The notes under the pieces: model-generated
Database searches by the model: none
Told to the model about the DNA's origin: nothing
The model's input: only the letters and a program-made list of their open reading frames with translations
Made by a program: the position numbers and the translations under genes
Part shown: piece after piece, positions 42,176 through 50,583 of the stretch
Layout: the number at the start of each line of letters is the position of its first letter
Position numbering within the stretch: position 1 is the stretch's first letter
DNA from: Paludibacteraceae bacterium
Lineage (GTDB): Bacteria > Bacteroidota > Bacteroidia > Bacteroidales > Paludibacteraceae
Assembly (NCBI GenBank): GCA_905233375.1
Contig: CAJOEJ010000001.1
Coordinates: 11,656 to 75,655, forward strand
Reading direction: 5' to 3'
Length of the DNA stretch: 64,000 bases

Positions 42176-43024
42176 ATGAAAGAAGAAAAATGGGATCTGG
42201 AAATAACGCCGAAAGACAGGTTGCTGGCGGTGGACTGGAAGGAGATATGGCGGTATCGCGACATGTTCGTCTTGTTCGTGCTCCGCGGTTTCCGGACCGC
42301 CTATAAGCAGACTATCTTGGGACCGCTGTGGTTTATCATCACGCCGGTTCTGTCGGTGATCGTATATGTGGCGGTGTTCGGAGGCGTGGCAAACATACCG
42401 ACGGACGGCGTACCCCCTGTGCTGTTCTACCTGTTGGGTATATCCGTATGGGGCTATTTCGCGAGCTGTCTGAGCGCGACATCCAATTCGTTTGTCTCCA
42501 ATGCGGGTATATTCGGCAAGGTCTATTTCCCCCGTATCATCATGCCGCTGGTAGCGGTGACGTCGAATCTGCTGTCGTTCTTTATCCAGCTGGCAATCTT
42601 CTTCGCGTTCTATATCTATTACGCCGCGACGGGTACGGATCTGGCTATTCACTGGCAGATTGTGCTGTTCCCCGTCCTGATCGTGATGCTGGCATTGATG
42701 GCGGTCGGATTCGGAATGGTCTTCTCGTCCATGACGACCAAGTACCGCGACTTGCAGATCATGCTCAACAAGATCATCTCCCTGTGGGTGTATATCACGC
42801 CGGTCATCTATCCGATGAGTATGGTGACGAACGAGAAACTGCACCTGGCGATGTCGCTTAATCCGGTGACACCCGTCGTGGAAGCAATCAAGTACTCCTT
42901 GCTCGGACAAGGTCAGTTCTCCTGGCTCTGGCTTGCCTACAGCGCCGGCTGTACGTTCGTGCTGCTCATCTTCGGCTTGATACTTTTTAATAAAGTACAA
43001 AAAAGCTTCATGGATACAGTTTAA
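42176..43024 (+). CDS. ABC-2 type polysaccharide export permease (Wzm-like), first copy
   Basis: 282 residues from the ATG at 42176 (a GTG at 42164 overlapping the MMPL stop is possible). Six membrane segments, the cytoplasmic TAYKQTILGPLWFIITPVLS entry motif and NAGIFGKVYFPRIIMPL place it with O-antigen/LPS export permeases. It would form the membrane channel with an ATPase; no ATPase gene is near. About 40% of residues are shared with the copy at 43475, suggesting a heterodimer or duplication. The stop codon is directly followed by the inverted repeat of an inserted cassette. Confidence 0.9.
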   Translation: MKEEKWDLEITPKDRLLAVDWKEIWRYRDMFVLFVLRGFRTAYKQTILGPLWFIITPVLSVIVYVAVFGGVANIPTDGVPPVLFYLLGISVWGYFASCLSATSNSFVSNAGIFGKVYFPRIIMPLVAVTSNLLSFFIQLAIFFAFYIYYAATGTDLAIHWQIVLFPVLIVMLALMAVGFGMVFSSMTTKYRDLQIMLNKIISLWVYITPVIYPMSMVTNEKLHLAMSLNPVTPVVEAIKYSLLGQGQFSWLWLAYSAGCTFVLLIFGLILFNKVQKSFMDTV

Positions 43025-43037
43025 GGTTGAATGATAG

Positions 43038-43061
43038 AATGTTATAATGATTTAATGTTTT
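43038..43061 (+). repeat. Left terminal repeat of the four-helix-bundle cassette
   Basis: 24 bases built of AATGTT and TAATGAT words; it matches the reverse complement of 43453-43476 at 22 of 24 positions. Confidence 0.8.
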
Positions 43062-43067
43062 AAATTT

Positions 43068-43454
43068 ATGGGAAGTTTTGAAGATAAAGATAAAATATAT
43101 AAGGAAAAGTTCCTTGCCTTTGGAGTGAGAATGGTAAAACTGAAAAAGTTTCTGAATACAGAAAAACATGAATATTGTTTGGCAGATCAAATATTACGTT
43201 CAGGAACATCAATCGGGGCAAACCATAGAGAGGCTATTTATGCGGAAAGCGACTCTGATTTTGTACACAAGTTGGCAGTCTCGCAGAAAGAGTGTAGCGA
43301 AACATTATATTGGTTAGATCTTTTGTATGCCGCTGAATATATAGATGAGAAACAATATAAAAGTCTATATGAAGACGCTGAAGAGATAATGAAAATGCTA
43401 ACATCAAGTATCCTTTCAGCGAAGAAGAAGTTAACGGAAAAAACAAATCAATAA
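43068..43454 (+). CDS. Four-helix-bundle protein (IVP/S23 family), accessory gene
   Basis: 128 residues, matching the family encoded in 23S rRNA intervening sequences: FGVRMVKLKKFL, QILRSGTSIGANHREAIYAE, SDFVHKLAVSQKECSETLYW, LDLLYAAEYID. Predicted four amphipathic helices; proposed nucleic-acid binding, not proven. It sits between two homologous permease genes that would otherwise be adjacent, is much AT-richer than both, and is bracketed by 24-bp inverted repeats. Read as the cargo of a small inserted cassette, like the DUF559 gene. Confidence 0.92.
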   Translation: MGSFEDKDKIYKEKFLAFGVRMVKLKKFLNTEKHEYCLADQILRSGTSIGANHREAIYAESDSDFVHKLAVSQKECSETLYWLDLLYAAEYIDEKQYKSLYEDAEEIMKMLTSSILSAKKKLTEKTNQ

Positions 43455-43476
43455 AACATTAAAACATTACAACATT
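43453..43476 (-). repeat. Right terminal repeat of the four-helix-bundle cassette
   Basis: Inverse of 43038-43061; it overlaps the IVP stop codon and reaches the TTG start of the next permease. Confidence 0.8.
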
Positions 43477-44338
43477 GGATACCCCCTATTGGACGACAGA
43501 GATTTCCCCGACGACGTTTGCGAAAGGTCTCGGGTTGAAGGAGTTGTGGCAGAAGAAATACCTGATCTGGCTGTTTATCAAGCGCGATATCACGGTGCAG
43601 TTCAAGCAGACCATCTTCGGTATGGGATGGTATTTCATCTCGCCGCTGTTCACGATGTTCATGTACATCGTGGTGTTCGGACGTATCGCCGGTATCCCGA
43701 CGGATAATATCCCGCAACCGGTGTTCTACCTGAGCGGTATCTGTCTGTGGGAGTATTTCTCCACCTGCCTGACGGAGGTGTCTGCCACGTTCCAGACGAA
43801 TGCCGGTTTGTTCGGCAAGGTCTATTTCCCGCGTTTGGTGTCGCCGGTGTCGAAAGTGGTGTCGAAGTTATTCCGCTTCGGTCTGCAGTTGGCTACGTTC
43901 ATCATGGTGTATCTGCTCTTTGTCATCAAAGGCGTACATCTGGCTCCGACGTGGTATCTGCTGCTCTTCCCCGTACTGATACTCATGATCCAGTGTCTGG
44001 CATTGGGGCTGGGACTGATCGTCTCGTCGTTGACGACCAAGTACCGCGACCTGACCAATTTCTTCGGGGTGTTCGTCTCGCTGTGGATGTACGCGACTCC
44101 GATCGTCTATCCTTTGAGCGAGGTCAAGAATCCCACTTTGCATCAAATCATGCTCATCAACCCGATGACGTCGATAATAGAGAGCTTCAAGTACGGAGCG
44201 TACGGCAAGGCGCTCCCTGCGGAGCAGGTGTTCGACTGGACGGGGCTGGGCATCTCTGCGGTGGTGATCGCTGTGCTGCTGGTCATCGGCATCGCCATGT
44301 TCAACCGCAAGCAGAAGTACTTCATTGATACGATTTGA
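43475..44338 (+). CDS. ABC-2 type polysaccharide export permease (Wzm-like), second copy
   Basis: 287 residues; paralogue of the permease at 42176 with the same landmarks (VQFKQTIFGMGWYFISPLFT, NAGLFGKVYFPRLVSPV, LTTKYRDLTNFFGVFVSLWM). Begins with TTG at 43475, at the very edge of the cassette repeat; no ATG is available nearby, so the native start may have been lost. Likely partner of the first permease in exporting a surface polysaccharide, possibly the A-LPS used by T9SS, which is inference from context. Confidence 0.88.
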   Translation: MDTPYWTTEISPTTFAKGLGLKELWQKKYLIWLFIKRDITVQFKQTIFGMGWYFISPLFTMFMYIVVFGRIAGIPTDNIPQPVFYLSGICLWEYFSTCLTEVSATFQTNAGLFGKVYFPRLVSPVSKVVSKLFRFGLQLATFIMVYLLFVIKGVHLAPTWYLLLFPVLILMIQCLALGLGLIVSSLTTKYRDLTNFFGVFVSLWMYATPIVYPLSEVKNPTLHQIMLINPMTSIIESFKYGAYGKALPAEQVFDWTGLGISAVVIAVLLVIGIAMFNRKQKYFIDTI

Positions 44339-44411
44339 TGTGCAAAAATGCCCCGTTTTGTAAACTATACTTTGCAAAAACAAGAAATATAAGTACTTTT
44401 GCCTGCAAAAG

Positions 44412-44444
44412 TTTGCGTAATCTATAAAAATGTTGTAACTTTGC
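44412..44444 (+). promoter_or_regulatory. Promoter of the lipoprotein pair
   Basis: TTTGCG (44412-44417) and TAACTTTGC (44436-44444), 18 bases apart, 61 bases before the ATG. Confidence 0.75.
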
Positions 44445-44504
44445 GCGAAATTATAGCATATTGTTAGCAATCAATATAATTATTAACTAAAAAATTAAAC
44501 AGAA

Positions 44505-45347
44505 ATGAAAAAGTTTTTTGCATTCGCAGCTGTAGCGCTGATAGCGTTCAGTTTTGCATCTTGTAATCCGAACGACCCCCAAGGCGGCGGTTCCAATTTC
44601 TTTAAAATTAATGTTACCAACATTGATTTCACCACTGCTGATCTGGAGATTATTCCGGCAGATACGTCGGTGTATTACTTCCCCGGTATGGTGATCGGAG
44701 AGGAAGGCATCAAGAGTATGGACTCGCTGATCAACGTGCAGATGAAGAAATTGAAGGGATATGACGCAAGCGATTTGATTGATGCTAAAATCCTTGTTAA
44801 AGGTACCTTCAAGGTTACGATTGAAGATATGGAGTCGAATACGGATCATGCCGTTTTTGCCTTTGATGTAGTAATCAACGGTGAGAATTTTGAAAAGGGT
44901 AAAGAGTTTACCTACAAGACCTTCAAGACGAAAGCACCTGAGAATGAAGATTTAGGCGTACTCGAAGGCGGCGGCTTTGAGGACTACCGTGACGAGGACG
45001 GTTCTTACCTCGCTGATGCTGTGAAAGAAGGTGAATATGATGTTACGCTCAATATCGTTGATGCCGATTTCATCGGTAACTTCACGGAAGCTGATTTGAT
45101 TTTGGAATATTCGTATATCTGGACGAAGAATATGCACGCGCAGTATGGTCAAGATATCGTACAAGCCCAGTTGGAGAGCAAGCTGGCAGGCGAGGACGCT
45201 GCTACCATCAGCGGATGGGTTATTGCTGCGAACGGCGCCAAGTACACCTTCACGTTCACGCACCCGACCGTAGAGGCTAAGAATGCTCCGAAGAGAGCTC
45301 CCAAGCATAACGAGAGCAAACCGGCTATCAAGAGCCTGGCTAAGTAA
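44505..45347 (+). CDS. Surface-type lipoprotein, paralogue 1
   Basis: 280 residues. Lipoprotein signal MKKFFAFAAVALIAFSFASC with Cys20 as lipidation site, then Asn-Pro-Asn-Asp, acidic-poor but Gly/Ser-rich. One Fn3-like domain (FKINVTNIDFTTADLEIIPA) and a C-terminal beta domain (GGFEDYRDEDGSYLADAV ... ISGWVIAANGAKYTFTF), shared with the next gene. Basic C-terminus. Function unknown. Confidence 0.8.
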   Translation: MKKFFAFAAVALIAFSFASCNPNDPQGGGSNFFKINVTNIDFTTADLEIIPADTSVYYFPGMVIGEEGIKSMDSLINVQMKKLKGYDASDLIDAKILVKGTFKVTIEDMESNTDHAVFAFDVVINGENFEKGKEFTYKTFKTKAPENEDLGVLEGGGFEDYRDEDGSYLADAVKEGEYDVTLNIVDADFIGNFTEADLILEYSYIWTKNMHAQYGQDIVQAQLESKLAGEDAATISGWVIAANGAKYTFTFTHPTVEAKNAPKRAPKHNESKPAIKSLAK

Positions 45348-45396
45348 TATGCGTGATGCGCAAGTAATACATTAAATTAAAGAGATAAAGAAAAGT

Positions 45397-46707
45397 ATGA
45401 AAAAGTTTTTTGCAATCGTAGCTGTTGCTCTCGTGGCATTCGGCTTTGCATCCTGCAACGGAAACAATCCTTCCGCTAATGCATTCAAAATCACCGTTAG
45501 CGATATCACCGCTACCGGTGCTACAATCGAGGTAGTTCCTGCTGACACTGCAGCTACCTATTATTGGGATATTCTGGAGGCTTCCGAGGCTGCCAAGATG
45601 GACGATGAGGCGGTAGGTACATATCTGAAAGAGCTGTTGGAAGAGGCAGTTGAGTATTATACCTATTATGGTTATGATGTTGTTTTCGAGGACTTCCTTG
45701 TAAAAGGCAAGGACAGTTATGACTACACCAAACTTACCGCCGAAACGGAGTACACCGTTGTAGCTATTGCGCTGGACAAGGACGGTAAATCAAGCGGTGC
45801 AGCTTCCCGTCAGAACTTCAAAACTCTGGCGGAAGAAGTAGTGCCCGTACCCGATAACATGACCTTCCAGATCGCAGTGGACGATATCACCTACTCGGGG
45901 GCAAGTGTTTCCGTAACTCCGTCTATTGACGATGCAACCTATTACTGGAATGTCTTTGAGACGGCTGATATCGACGGTATGAGCGATGCAGACCTGGGTG
46001 CAGCTCTCAAGAGTAATATCGAGTACATTATTCAGATGTACGCCTATTACGGTCAGGAGTTCACTATCGCGGATTTCCTGTCCGAGGGTGCGGATGCTTA
46101 TGACTTCGCAGAATTGGATTCCGAGACAGAGTATACTGTTGTGGCTGTTGCGATGAATGCACAGGGTACCACCAATGGCGCGGTAGCCAAGAAGAACTTC
46201 AAGACAGCTGAAGTTGTTGCGCAGTCCGAGGTAACGCTGGACTTCCACGATGCTCTTATCAAGGACTACCGTGACTATGACGGTTCATTCATGATCATTG
46301 CCGCTCCGGCTGACTCTTCGGTTGTTGTTCTCCTGACTCCGTATAGTGATGAGTTCGTTGGTGACTTCACGCAGGCTGATCTCGATCCGGACTACTCGGG
46401 TATCGTGATTAAGGCTGACCAGAAGAGTTATACTGTCGCTAAAGCTGCGTTCGACGGAACTCTGAGATCGAGAGAGGAAGACTACTTCTACAGCGGCTGG
46501 TTCATTGCATCCAACCTGGTTAAGTACAGCTTCGAGTTCTCTGTTCCTGCTGACGAAAGCGCATTCGAACAAGGCGGCGAAGAAGGCGGTGCCAATGTTC
46601 CTGCCAAGAAGGTCGCTGGGAAAGTTCTGGATAAGAAAAATGCGTTCCTCAAGAAAGGCAATATCGAGAAGAACGTTCGTCGCTCCGAGAAGCTTTTCAA
46701 CCGTTAA
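45397..46707 (+). CDS. Surface-type lipoprotein, paralogue 2
   Basis: 436 residues. Signal MKKFFAIVAVALVAFGFASC, nearly identical to paralogue 1. Two tandem about 130-residue Fn3-like domains (FKITVSDITATGATIEVVPA and FQIAVDDITYSGASVSVTPS; each ends TEYTVVAVA...NFKT) and the same C-terminal domain as its neighbour (KDYRDYDGSFMI ... FYSGWFIASNLVKYSFEF). Co-transcribed with paralogue 1 (49-base gap) and followed by a terminator. Function unknown. Confidence 0.8.
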   Translation: MKKFFAIVAVALVAFGFASCNGNNPSANAFKITVSDITATGATIEVVPADTAATYYWDILEASEAAKMDDEAVGTYLKELLEEAVEYYTYYGYDVVFEDFLVKGKDSYDYTKLTAETEYTVVAIALDKDGKSSGAASRQNFKTLAEEVVPVPDNMTFQIAVDDITYSGASVSVTPSIDDATYYWNVFETADIDGMSDADLGAALKSNIEYIIQMYAYYGQEFTIADFLSEGADAYDFAELDSETEYTVVAVAMNAQGTTNGAVAKKNFKTAEVVAQSEVTLDFHDALIKDYRDYDGSFMIIAAPADSSVVVLLTPYSDEFVGDFTQADLDPDYSGIVIKADQKSYTVAKAAFDGTLRSREEDYFYSGWFIASNLVKYSFEFSVPADESAFEQGGEEGGANVPAKKVAGKVLDKKNAFLKKGNIEKNVRRSEKLFNR

Positions 46708-46730
46708 TAGGTAGGAACTGATTCCTGAAA

Positions 46731-46761
46731 AAAACTGTCACTTCGATGGCAGTTTTTTTTT
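46731..46761 (+). terminator. Rho-independent terminator after the lipoprotein pair
   Basis: AAAACTGTCA-CTTCGA-TGGCAGTTTT followed by T residues. Confidence 0.85.
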
Positions 46762-46853
46762 GTGTTGTTTCGTGTAGATGTGCCCCTCTGACCGTAGCCG
46801 ATCGTTATCCTTTGCTCATGCTTTCCTTGGCTTGTCGTAGTAGTAATATCCCC

Positions 46854-46897
46854 GTTATCACCCTGTAATCACTCCGTAATCACCCCGTAATCACCCC
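46854..46897. repeat. Four tandem 11-bp repeats, GTnATCACYCC
   Basis: Units start at 46854, 46865, 46876 and 46887 with an exact 11-base period. Otherwise the gene-free stretch 46762-47130 is A/T-rich with no gene seen. Confidence 0.75.
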
Positions 46898-47134
46898 CTT
46901 TTTGCTCGTTATTGTGTCGTGATGGAATCGGGGAAAACAGGGTAAGTCTTTGTATTTCTTCGTGAAACAAAGGCGTTCGGGGTTGTTGCGAGGTGGGAAA
47001 GGAGAAGTTATTAACAATTTTTCGTTTTGGAAAACTTTTTGTGTTAATAAAAATCGCAAAGTATTGAAAATAAGAAGAAATAGTAAAAGTTTTGGAAAAC
47101 TTTGTGAATTTTTCAAAAAATATTTGCCAAAAAA

Positions 47135-47167
47135 TTTGCACAATTCAGAAATTTGTTGTAATTTTGC
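47135..47167 (+). promoter_or_regulatory. Promoter of nrdDG
   Basis: TTTGCA (47135-47140) and TAATTTTGC (47159-47167), followed by a leader of about 650 bases. Confidence 0.7.
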
Positions 47168-47260
47168 ACCCGAATTCGCGCTTGATGAATAGGGGATAGA
47201 AAAAAACATAAAATAACGTAAGAAAAAATAATTTTGGATTAGTTGTGTTGCGATAAATTT

Positions 47261-47420
47261 AGAAAAAAACAAACAAAACCCTTTTGAATGATTATGAGCT
47301 TCGCTCCTTGTGTCAATTGCTGCTAAAAAGTACCTAAAAGTAAACTTTTGCACTTTTTACCAACAATTACCACAACTCTTCGAGTTAAATCATTAAAAAG
47401 ACATAAACATAAAAAACAAT
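47261..47420 (+). ncRNA. Conserved structured 5' leader, copy 2 (upstream of nrdDG)
   Basis: Counterpart of 35181-35330: CAAAACCCTTTTGAATGATT, GAGC-TTC-GCTC (47296-47306), AAAAAGT...ACTTTTT (47325-47358) around a compensated inner helix AAAAGT-AA-ACTTTT, then CAATTA, CACA, CTTCG and AAAAAGACAT. Confidence 0.65.
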
Positions 47421-47825
47421 TTAGGGGGTAAGCGCGGTGAGGAAGAGAGCGCACATGAATGTGCGCGCAAAGACGCTATATGATACAAAGCCGGATAATG
47501 TACAATGGGACAAGGTACAATGTACAAAGGGGGAAGATGCTAATGGCGGCGGGCATGCCGACAAAATGCATGATGATGCGATAGGGGCGGCGGATGACAT
47601 CCGCCTGCAATACGAAGAAGAGGATTATATGCCGGATAAAATCCGGCGGAAACGGAGGAAGAGATTTTAAGTACCAAGTGACCAAGTACCAAGTACCAAG
47701 TGACCAAGTACCAAGTACAAAGGGACAAAGTTCAATGTACAAAGTGACAATGTACAATGTACAAAGGAAGGGCGAAGCGTGGTTGATGATTGAAGAATGA
47801 AGGTTTAAGATTTTATTACTATATT
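47421..47825 (+). other. Repeat-filled nrdD leader
   Basis: Contains a perfect hairpin GCGCACAT-GA-ATGTGCGC (near 47449), GTACAAAG units (47496-47530 and a long array 47670-47766), and the palindrome GGCGGATGACATCCGCC (47587-47603) with downstream AATACGAAGAAGAG that recurs at 50495-50532. A 77-codon frame through it is composed of repeats and is not called as a gene. Confidence 0.7.
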
Positions 47826-49925
47826 ATGGAAACATACATTATTAAGAGAGACGGTAAGAAGGAACTTTTTGCCATTGACAAGATTAAAAACGCTATCAGC
47901 AAGGCATTCTTAGCTGTGGGAGCGTTTGCGACCGAGGAGACACTCGGATGTGTTTTATCCCATTTGCGCGTTCATAACGGAGCTACGGTGGAGGAGATTC
48001 AGAACCAGGTAGAGGTAGCGCTGATGGCGGAGGGTTATTATCAGGTAGCGAAAGCGTTTATCCTGTATCGTCAGGGGCACACGGAGGACCGTGAGACGCA
48101 GCAACGTCTGGACTTTATGATGAACTATGTTCAGGCATCCAATGCGGCAGAGGGTTCGAAGTTCGATGCAAATGCGAACGTGGAGCACAAGAACATCGCT
48201 ACTCTGATCGGCGAGCTGCCCAAACAGGGCTTTATCCGTCTGAACCGCCGTCTGTTGACCGAGCGTATCAAGACGATGTACGGCAAAGAGCTGAGCGACC
48301 GCTACATGAGTCTGCTCAACCAGCACTTCATCTACAAGAACGACGAGACGAACCTCGCCAACTACTGCGCGTCCATCACGATGTACCCTTGGCTGATCGG
48401 CGGGACGAAGAGTATCGGCGGCAACGCTACTCCTCCTCACAACCTCAAATCGTTCTGCGGCGGATTCATCAACATGGTGTTCATGGTGAGCTCGATGCTC
48501 TCAGGCGCGTGCGCTACGCCCGAGTTCCTTATGTATATGAACTACTTCATCGAGCAGGAGTACGGCGAGGACTACTATCTGCGTGCGGACGAGGTGGTGG
48601 ATCTGAGCAAGAAACGCCGTACGATCGACAAAGTGATCACGGACTGCTTCCAGCAGGTGGTTTACAGTCTGAACCAGCCGTCGGGTGCGCGTAACTTCCA
48701 GTCGGTATTCTGGAATATCAGTTACTACGACCGTTACTATTTCCAGAGCCTGTTCGACAACTTCCGTTTCCCGAACGGCGAGGCGCCGCATTGGGAGAGC
48801 CTGAGCTGGTTGCAGAAACGGTTCATGAACTGGTTCAACGAGGAGCGTACGCGCTGCGTGCTGACCTTCCCGGTAGAGACGATGGCTCTGTTGGCGGAGA
48901 ACGGCGACATCAAGGACAAGGAGTACGGCGATTTCACGGCAGAGATGTACGCGAAGGGTCACTCGTTCTTCACGTACGTGAGCGACAACGCAGACAGTCT
49001 GTCGAGCTGCTGTCGTTTGCGTAACGCTATCACGGACAACAGTTTCAGCTACACGCTCGGCGCCGGCGGTATCTCGACGGGTTCGAAATCGGTATTGACG
49101 ATCAACCTGAACCGCGCTATCCAGTACGCCGTACGCAACAACATCCCGTATCAGGCATACATCGAGGACGTAGTGGATCTTATGCACAAGGTGCAGTTGG
49201 CATACAACGAGAACCTGAAGAACCTGCAGGAAAAAGGCATGCTGCCTCTGTTCGATGCCGGTTACATCAATATAGGTCGTCAGTACCTGACGATCGGTGT
49301 GAACGGTCTGGTGGAAGCGGCTGAGTTCCTCGGCTATGAGATCAAAGACACGCCGGAGTATGCGCACTTCGTACAGGAACTGCTCGGTATCATCGAGAAG
49401 AAGAACAAAGAGTACCGCACGCGCGATGTCATGTTCAACTGCGAGATGATTCCGGCGGAGAACGTGGGTGTCAAGCATGCCAAATGGGACCGCGAGGACG
49501 GCTATGTCGTGCCGCGTGACTGCTACAATAGCTATTTCTACATCGTGGAGGACAAGAGCCTGAACGTGCTGGACCGCTTCCGTTTGCACGGCGCGAAGTA
49601 CATCGAGCACCTGACGGGCGGTAGTGCGCTTCACTGCAACCTGGAGGAGCACCTGAGTCAGGCGCAATACCGTCAGTTGCTGCGCGTGGCGGCGGTAGAA
49701 GGATGCAACTACTTCACGTTCAATATCCCGAACACGGTTTGTAACGACTGCGGTCATATCGACAAGCGCTACCTGAAGGAGTGCCCGCATTGCCACTCGA
49801 AGAACGTGGACTACCTGACGCGCGTGATCGGTTACATGAAGCGTGTATCGAACTTCTCGGAGGCACGCCAGAAAGAGGCGGGACAGCGGTACTATGCCGA
49901 GAAGGGGAAAGCGCCGGAGTGTTGA
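47826..49925 (+). CDS. nrdD: Anaerobic ribonucleoside-triphosphate reductase NrdD
   Basis: Reduces ribonucleoside triphosphates to deoxy forms without oxygen, using a glycyl radical. 699 residues from the ATG at 47826. ATP-cone at the N-terminus (YIIKRDGKKELFAIDKIKNA, about 1-90), a central catalytic barrel, a C-terminal zinc site with two CxxC pairs (CNDCGHID ... CPHCHSKN) and the radical loop RVIGYMKRVSNF with Gly669. Paired with nrdG 45 bases downstream. Preceded by an unusually long structured leader. Confidence 0.97.
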   Translation: METYIIKRDGKKELFAIDKIKNAISKAFLAVGAFATEETLGCVLSHLRVHNGATVEEIQNQVEVALMAEGYYQVAKAFILYRQGHTEDRETQQRLDFMMNYVQASNAAEGSKFDANANVEHKNIATLIGELPKQGFIRLNRRLLTERIKTMYGKELSDRYMSLLNQHFIYKNDETNLANYCASITMYPWLIGGTKSIGGNATPPHNLKSFCGGFINMVFMVSSMLSGACATPEFLMYMNYFIEQEYGEDYYLRADEVVDLSKKRRTIDKVITDCFQQVVYSLNQPSGARNFQSVFWNISYYDRYYFQSLFDNFRFPNGEAPHWESLSWLQKRFMNWFNEERTRCVLTFPVETMALLAENGDIKDKEYGDFTAEMYAKGHSFFTYVSDNADSLSSCCRLRNAITDNSFSYTLGAGGISTGSKSVLTINLNRAIQYAVRNNIPYQAYIEDVVDLMHKVQLAYNENLKNLQEKGMLPLFDAGYINIGRQYLTIGVNGLVEAAEFLGYEIKDTPEYAHFVQELLGIIEKKNKEYRTRDVMFNCEMIPAENVGVKHAKWDREDGYVVPRDCYNSYFYIVEDKSLNVLDRFRLHGAKYIEHLTGGSALHCNLEEHLSQAQYRQLLRVAAVEGCNYFTFNIPNTVCNDCGHIDKRYLKECPHCHSKNVDYLTRVIGYMKRVSNFSEARQKEAGQRYYAEKGKAPEC

Positions 49926-49961
49926 AAAGTACAAAGGGACAAAGGACAATGTACAAAGGAT
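49926..49961. repeat. GTACAAAG-family microrepeat between nrdD and nrdG
   Basis: GTACAAAGGGACAAAGG then ACAATGTACAAAGG. Confidence 0.7.
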
Positions 49962-49970
49962 GATAGAGAA

Positions 49971-50432
49971 TTGAAAGTAGCATCATTTGATATTGTATTT
50001 CAGGAGATTCCGGGCGAGGTAACACTCGCCCTGAATCTGTCCGGATGTCCGTGTCATTGTCCGGGGTGTCACAGTCCGCATCTGGCGGAGGATATAGGCG
50101 AGGAAGTGGACGAGGCGTTGCTGGACGGGCTGTATGCGCGTTACGGCAAGATGATCACGTGCGTTTGTTTCATGGGCGGTGATGCGGAGCCGGAGACAGT
50201 AGCCCGTTGGGCGAGGTACGTGAAAGAATTACGAAAGGAGAATTCGGAATTACGGACGGCGTGGTATAGCGGACGAACGAGTATGCCGCGGGATGAGGAG
50301 GCGTTTGACTATGTCAAGATCGGTCCGTATATCGAAGCGTTGGGCGGACTCAAGAGTAAGAATACCAACCAGCGGATGTACAAGCGAGTAGGGAAGGAAT
50401 GGGAGGATATTACGGGGGAGTTCCGGAAATAG
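49971..50432 (+). CDS. nrdG: Anaerobic NrdD-activating radical SAM protein NrdG
   Basis: Generates the glycyl radical on NrdD from SAM with a 4Fe-4S cluster. 153 residues. Cluster motif C-x3-C-x2-C at Cys26, Cys30 and Cys33 (SGCPCHCPGCHSPHL), then CVCFMGGDAEPE and KIGPYIEALGGL. Start is TTG at 49971 in a TTGAAAG word next to a microrepeat; the nearby ATG is out of frame and quickly stopped. Confidence 0.95.
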   Translation: MKVASFDIVFQEIPGEVTLALNLSGCPCHCPGCHSPHLAEDIGEEVDEALLDGLYARYGKMITCVCFMGGDAEPETVARWARYVKELRKENSELRTAWYSGRTSMPRDEEAFDYVKIGPYIEALGGLKSKNTNQRMYKRVGKEWEDITGEFRK

Positions 50433-50443
50433 GGGAGCCAGGA

Positions 50444-50532
50444 TAATGTACAAAGGGACAAAGTACAATGTACAAAGGATTGAAGGTGTTAATGGCGGCG
50501 GATGACATCCGCCTGAAATACGAAGAAGAGAG
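50444..50532. repeat. GTACAAAG unit plus GGCGGATGACATCCGCC palindrome
   Basis: 50444-50480 is a GTACAAAG unit; the palindrome and AATACGAAGAAGAG at 50495-50532 match 47587-47622, so the same compound repeat brackets nrdDG. Confidence 0.75.
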
Positions 50533-50570
50533 AAACAACAAGCCTCGCGGGGAACGCGAGGTTTGTTGTT
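50533..50570. terminator. Strong bidirectional terminator
   Basis: AAACAACAAG-CCTCGCG-GGGAA-CGCGAGG-TTTGTTGTTT between convergent nrdG and the giant repeat protein. Confidence 0.9.
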
Positions 50571-50583
50571 TAATAGATCAGTA

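Noticed and set aside
47437..47670. 77-codon frame upstream of nrdD
   Set aside because: Made of hairpin, GTACAAAG and palindromic repeat units; GTG start, no conserved protein sequence. Treated as leader.
48501..49949. Minus-strand open frame of 482 codons opposite nrdD
   Set aside because: Antisense to a full, motif-complete NrdD; no domain and no promoter.
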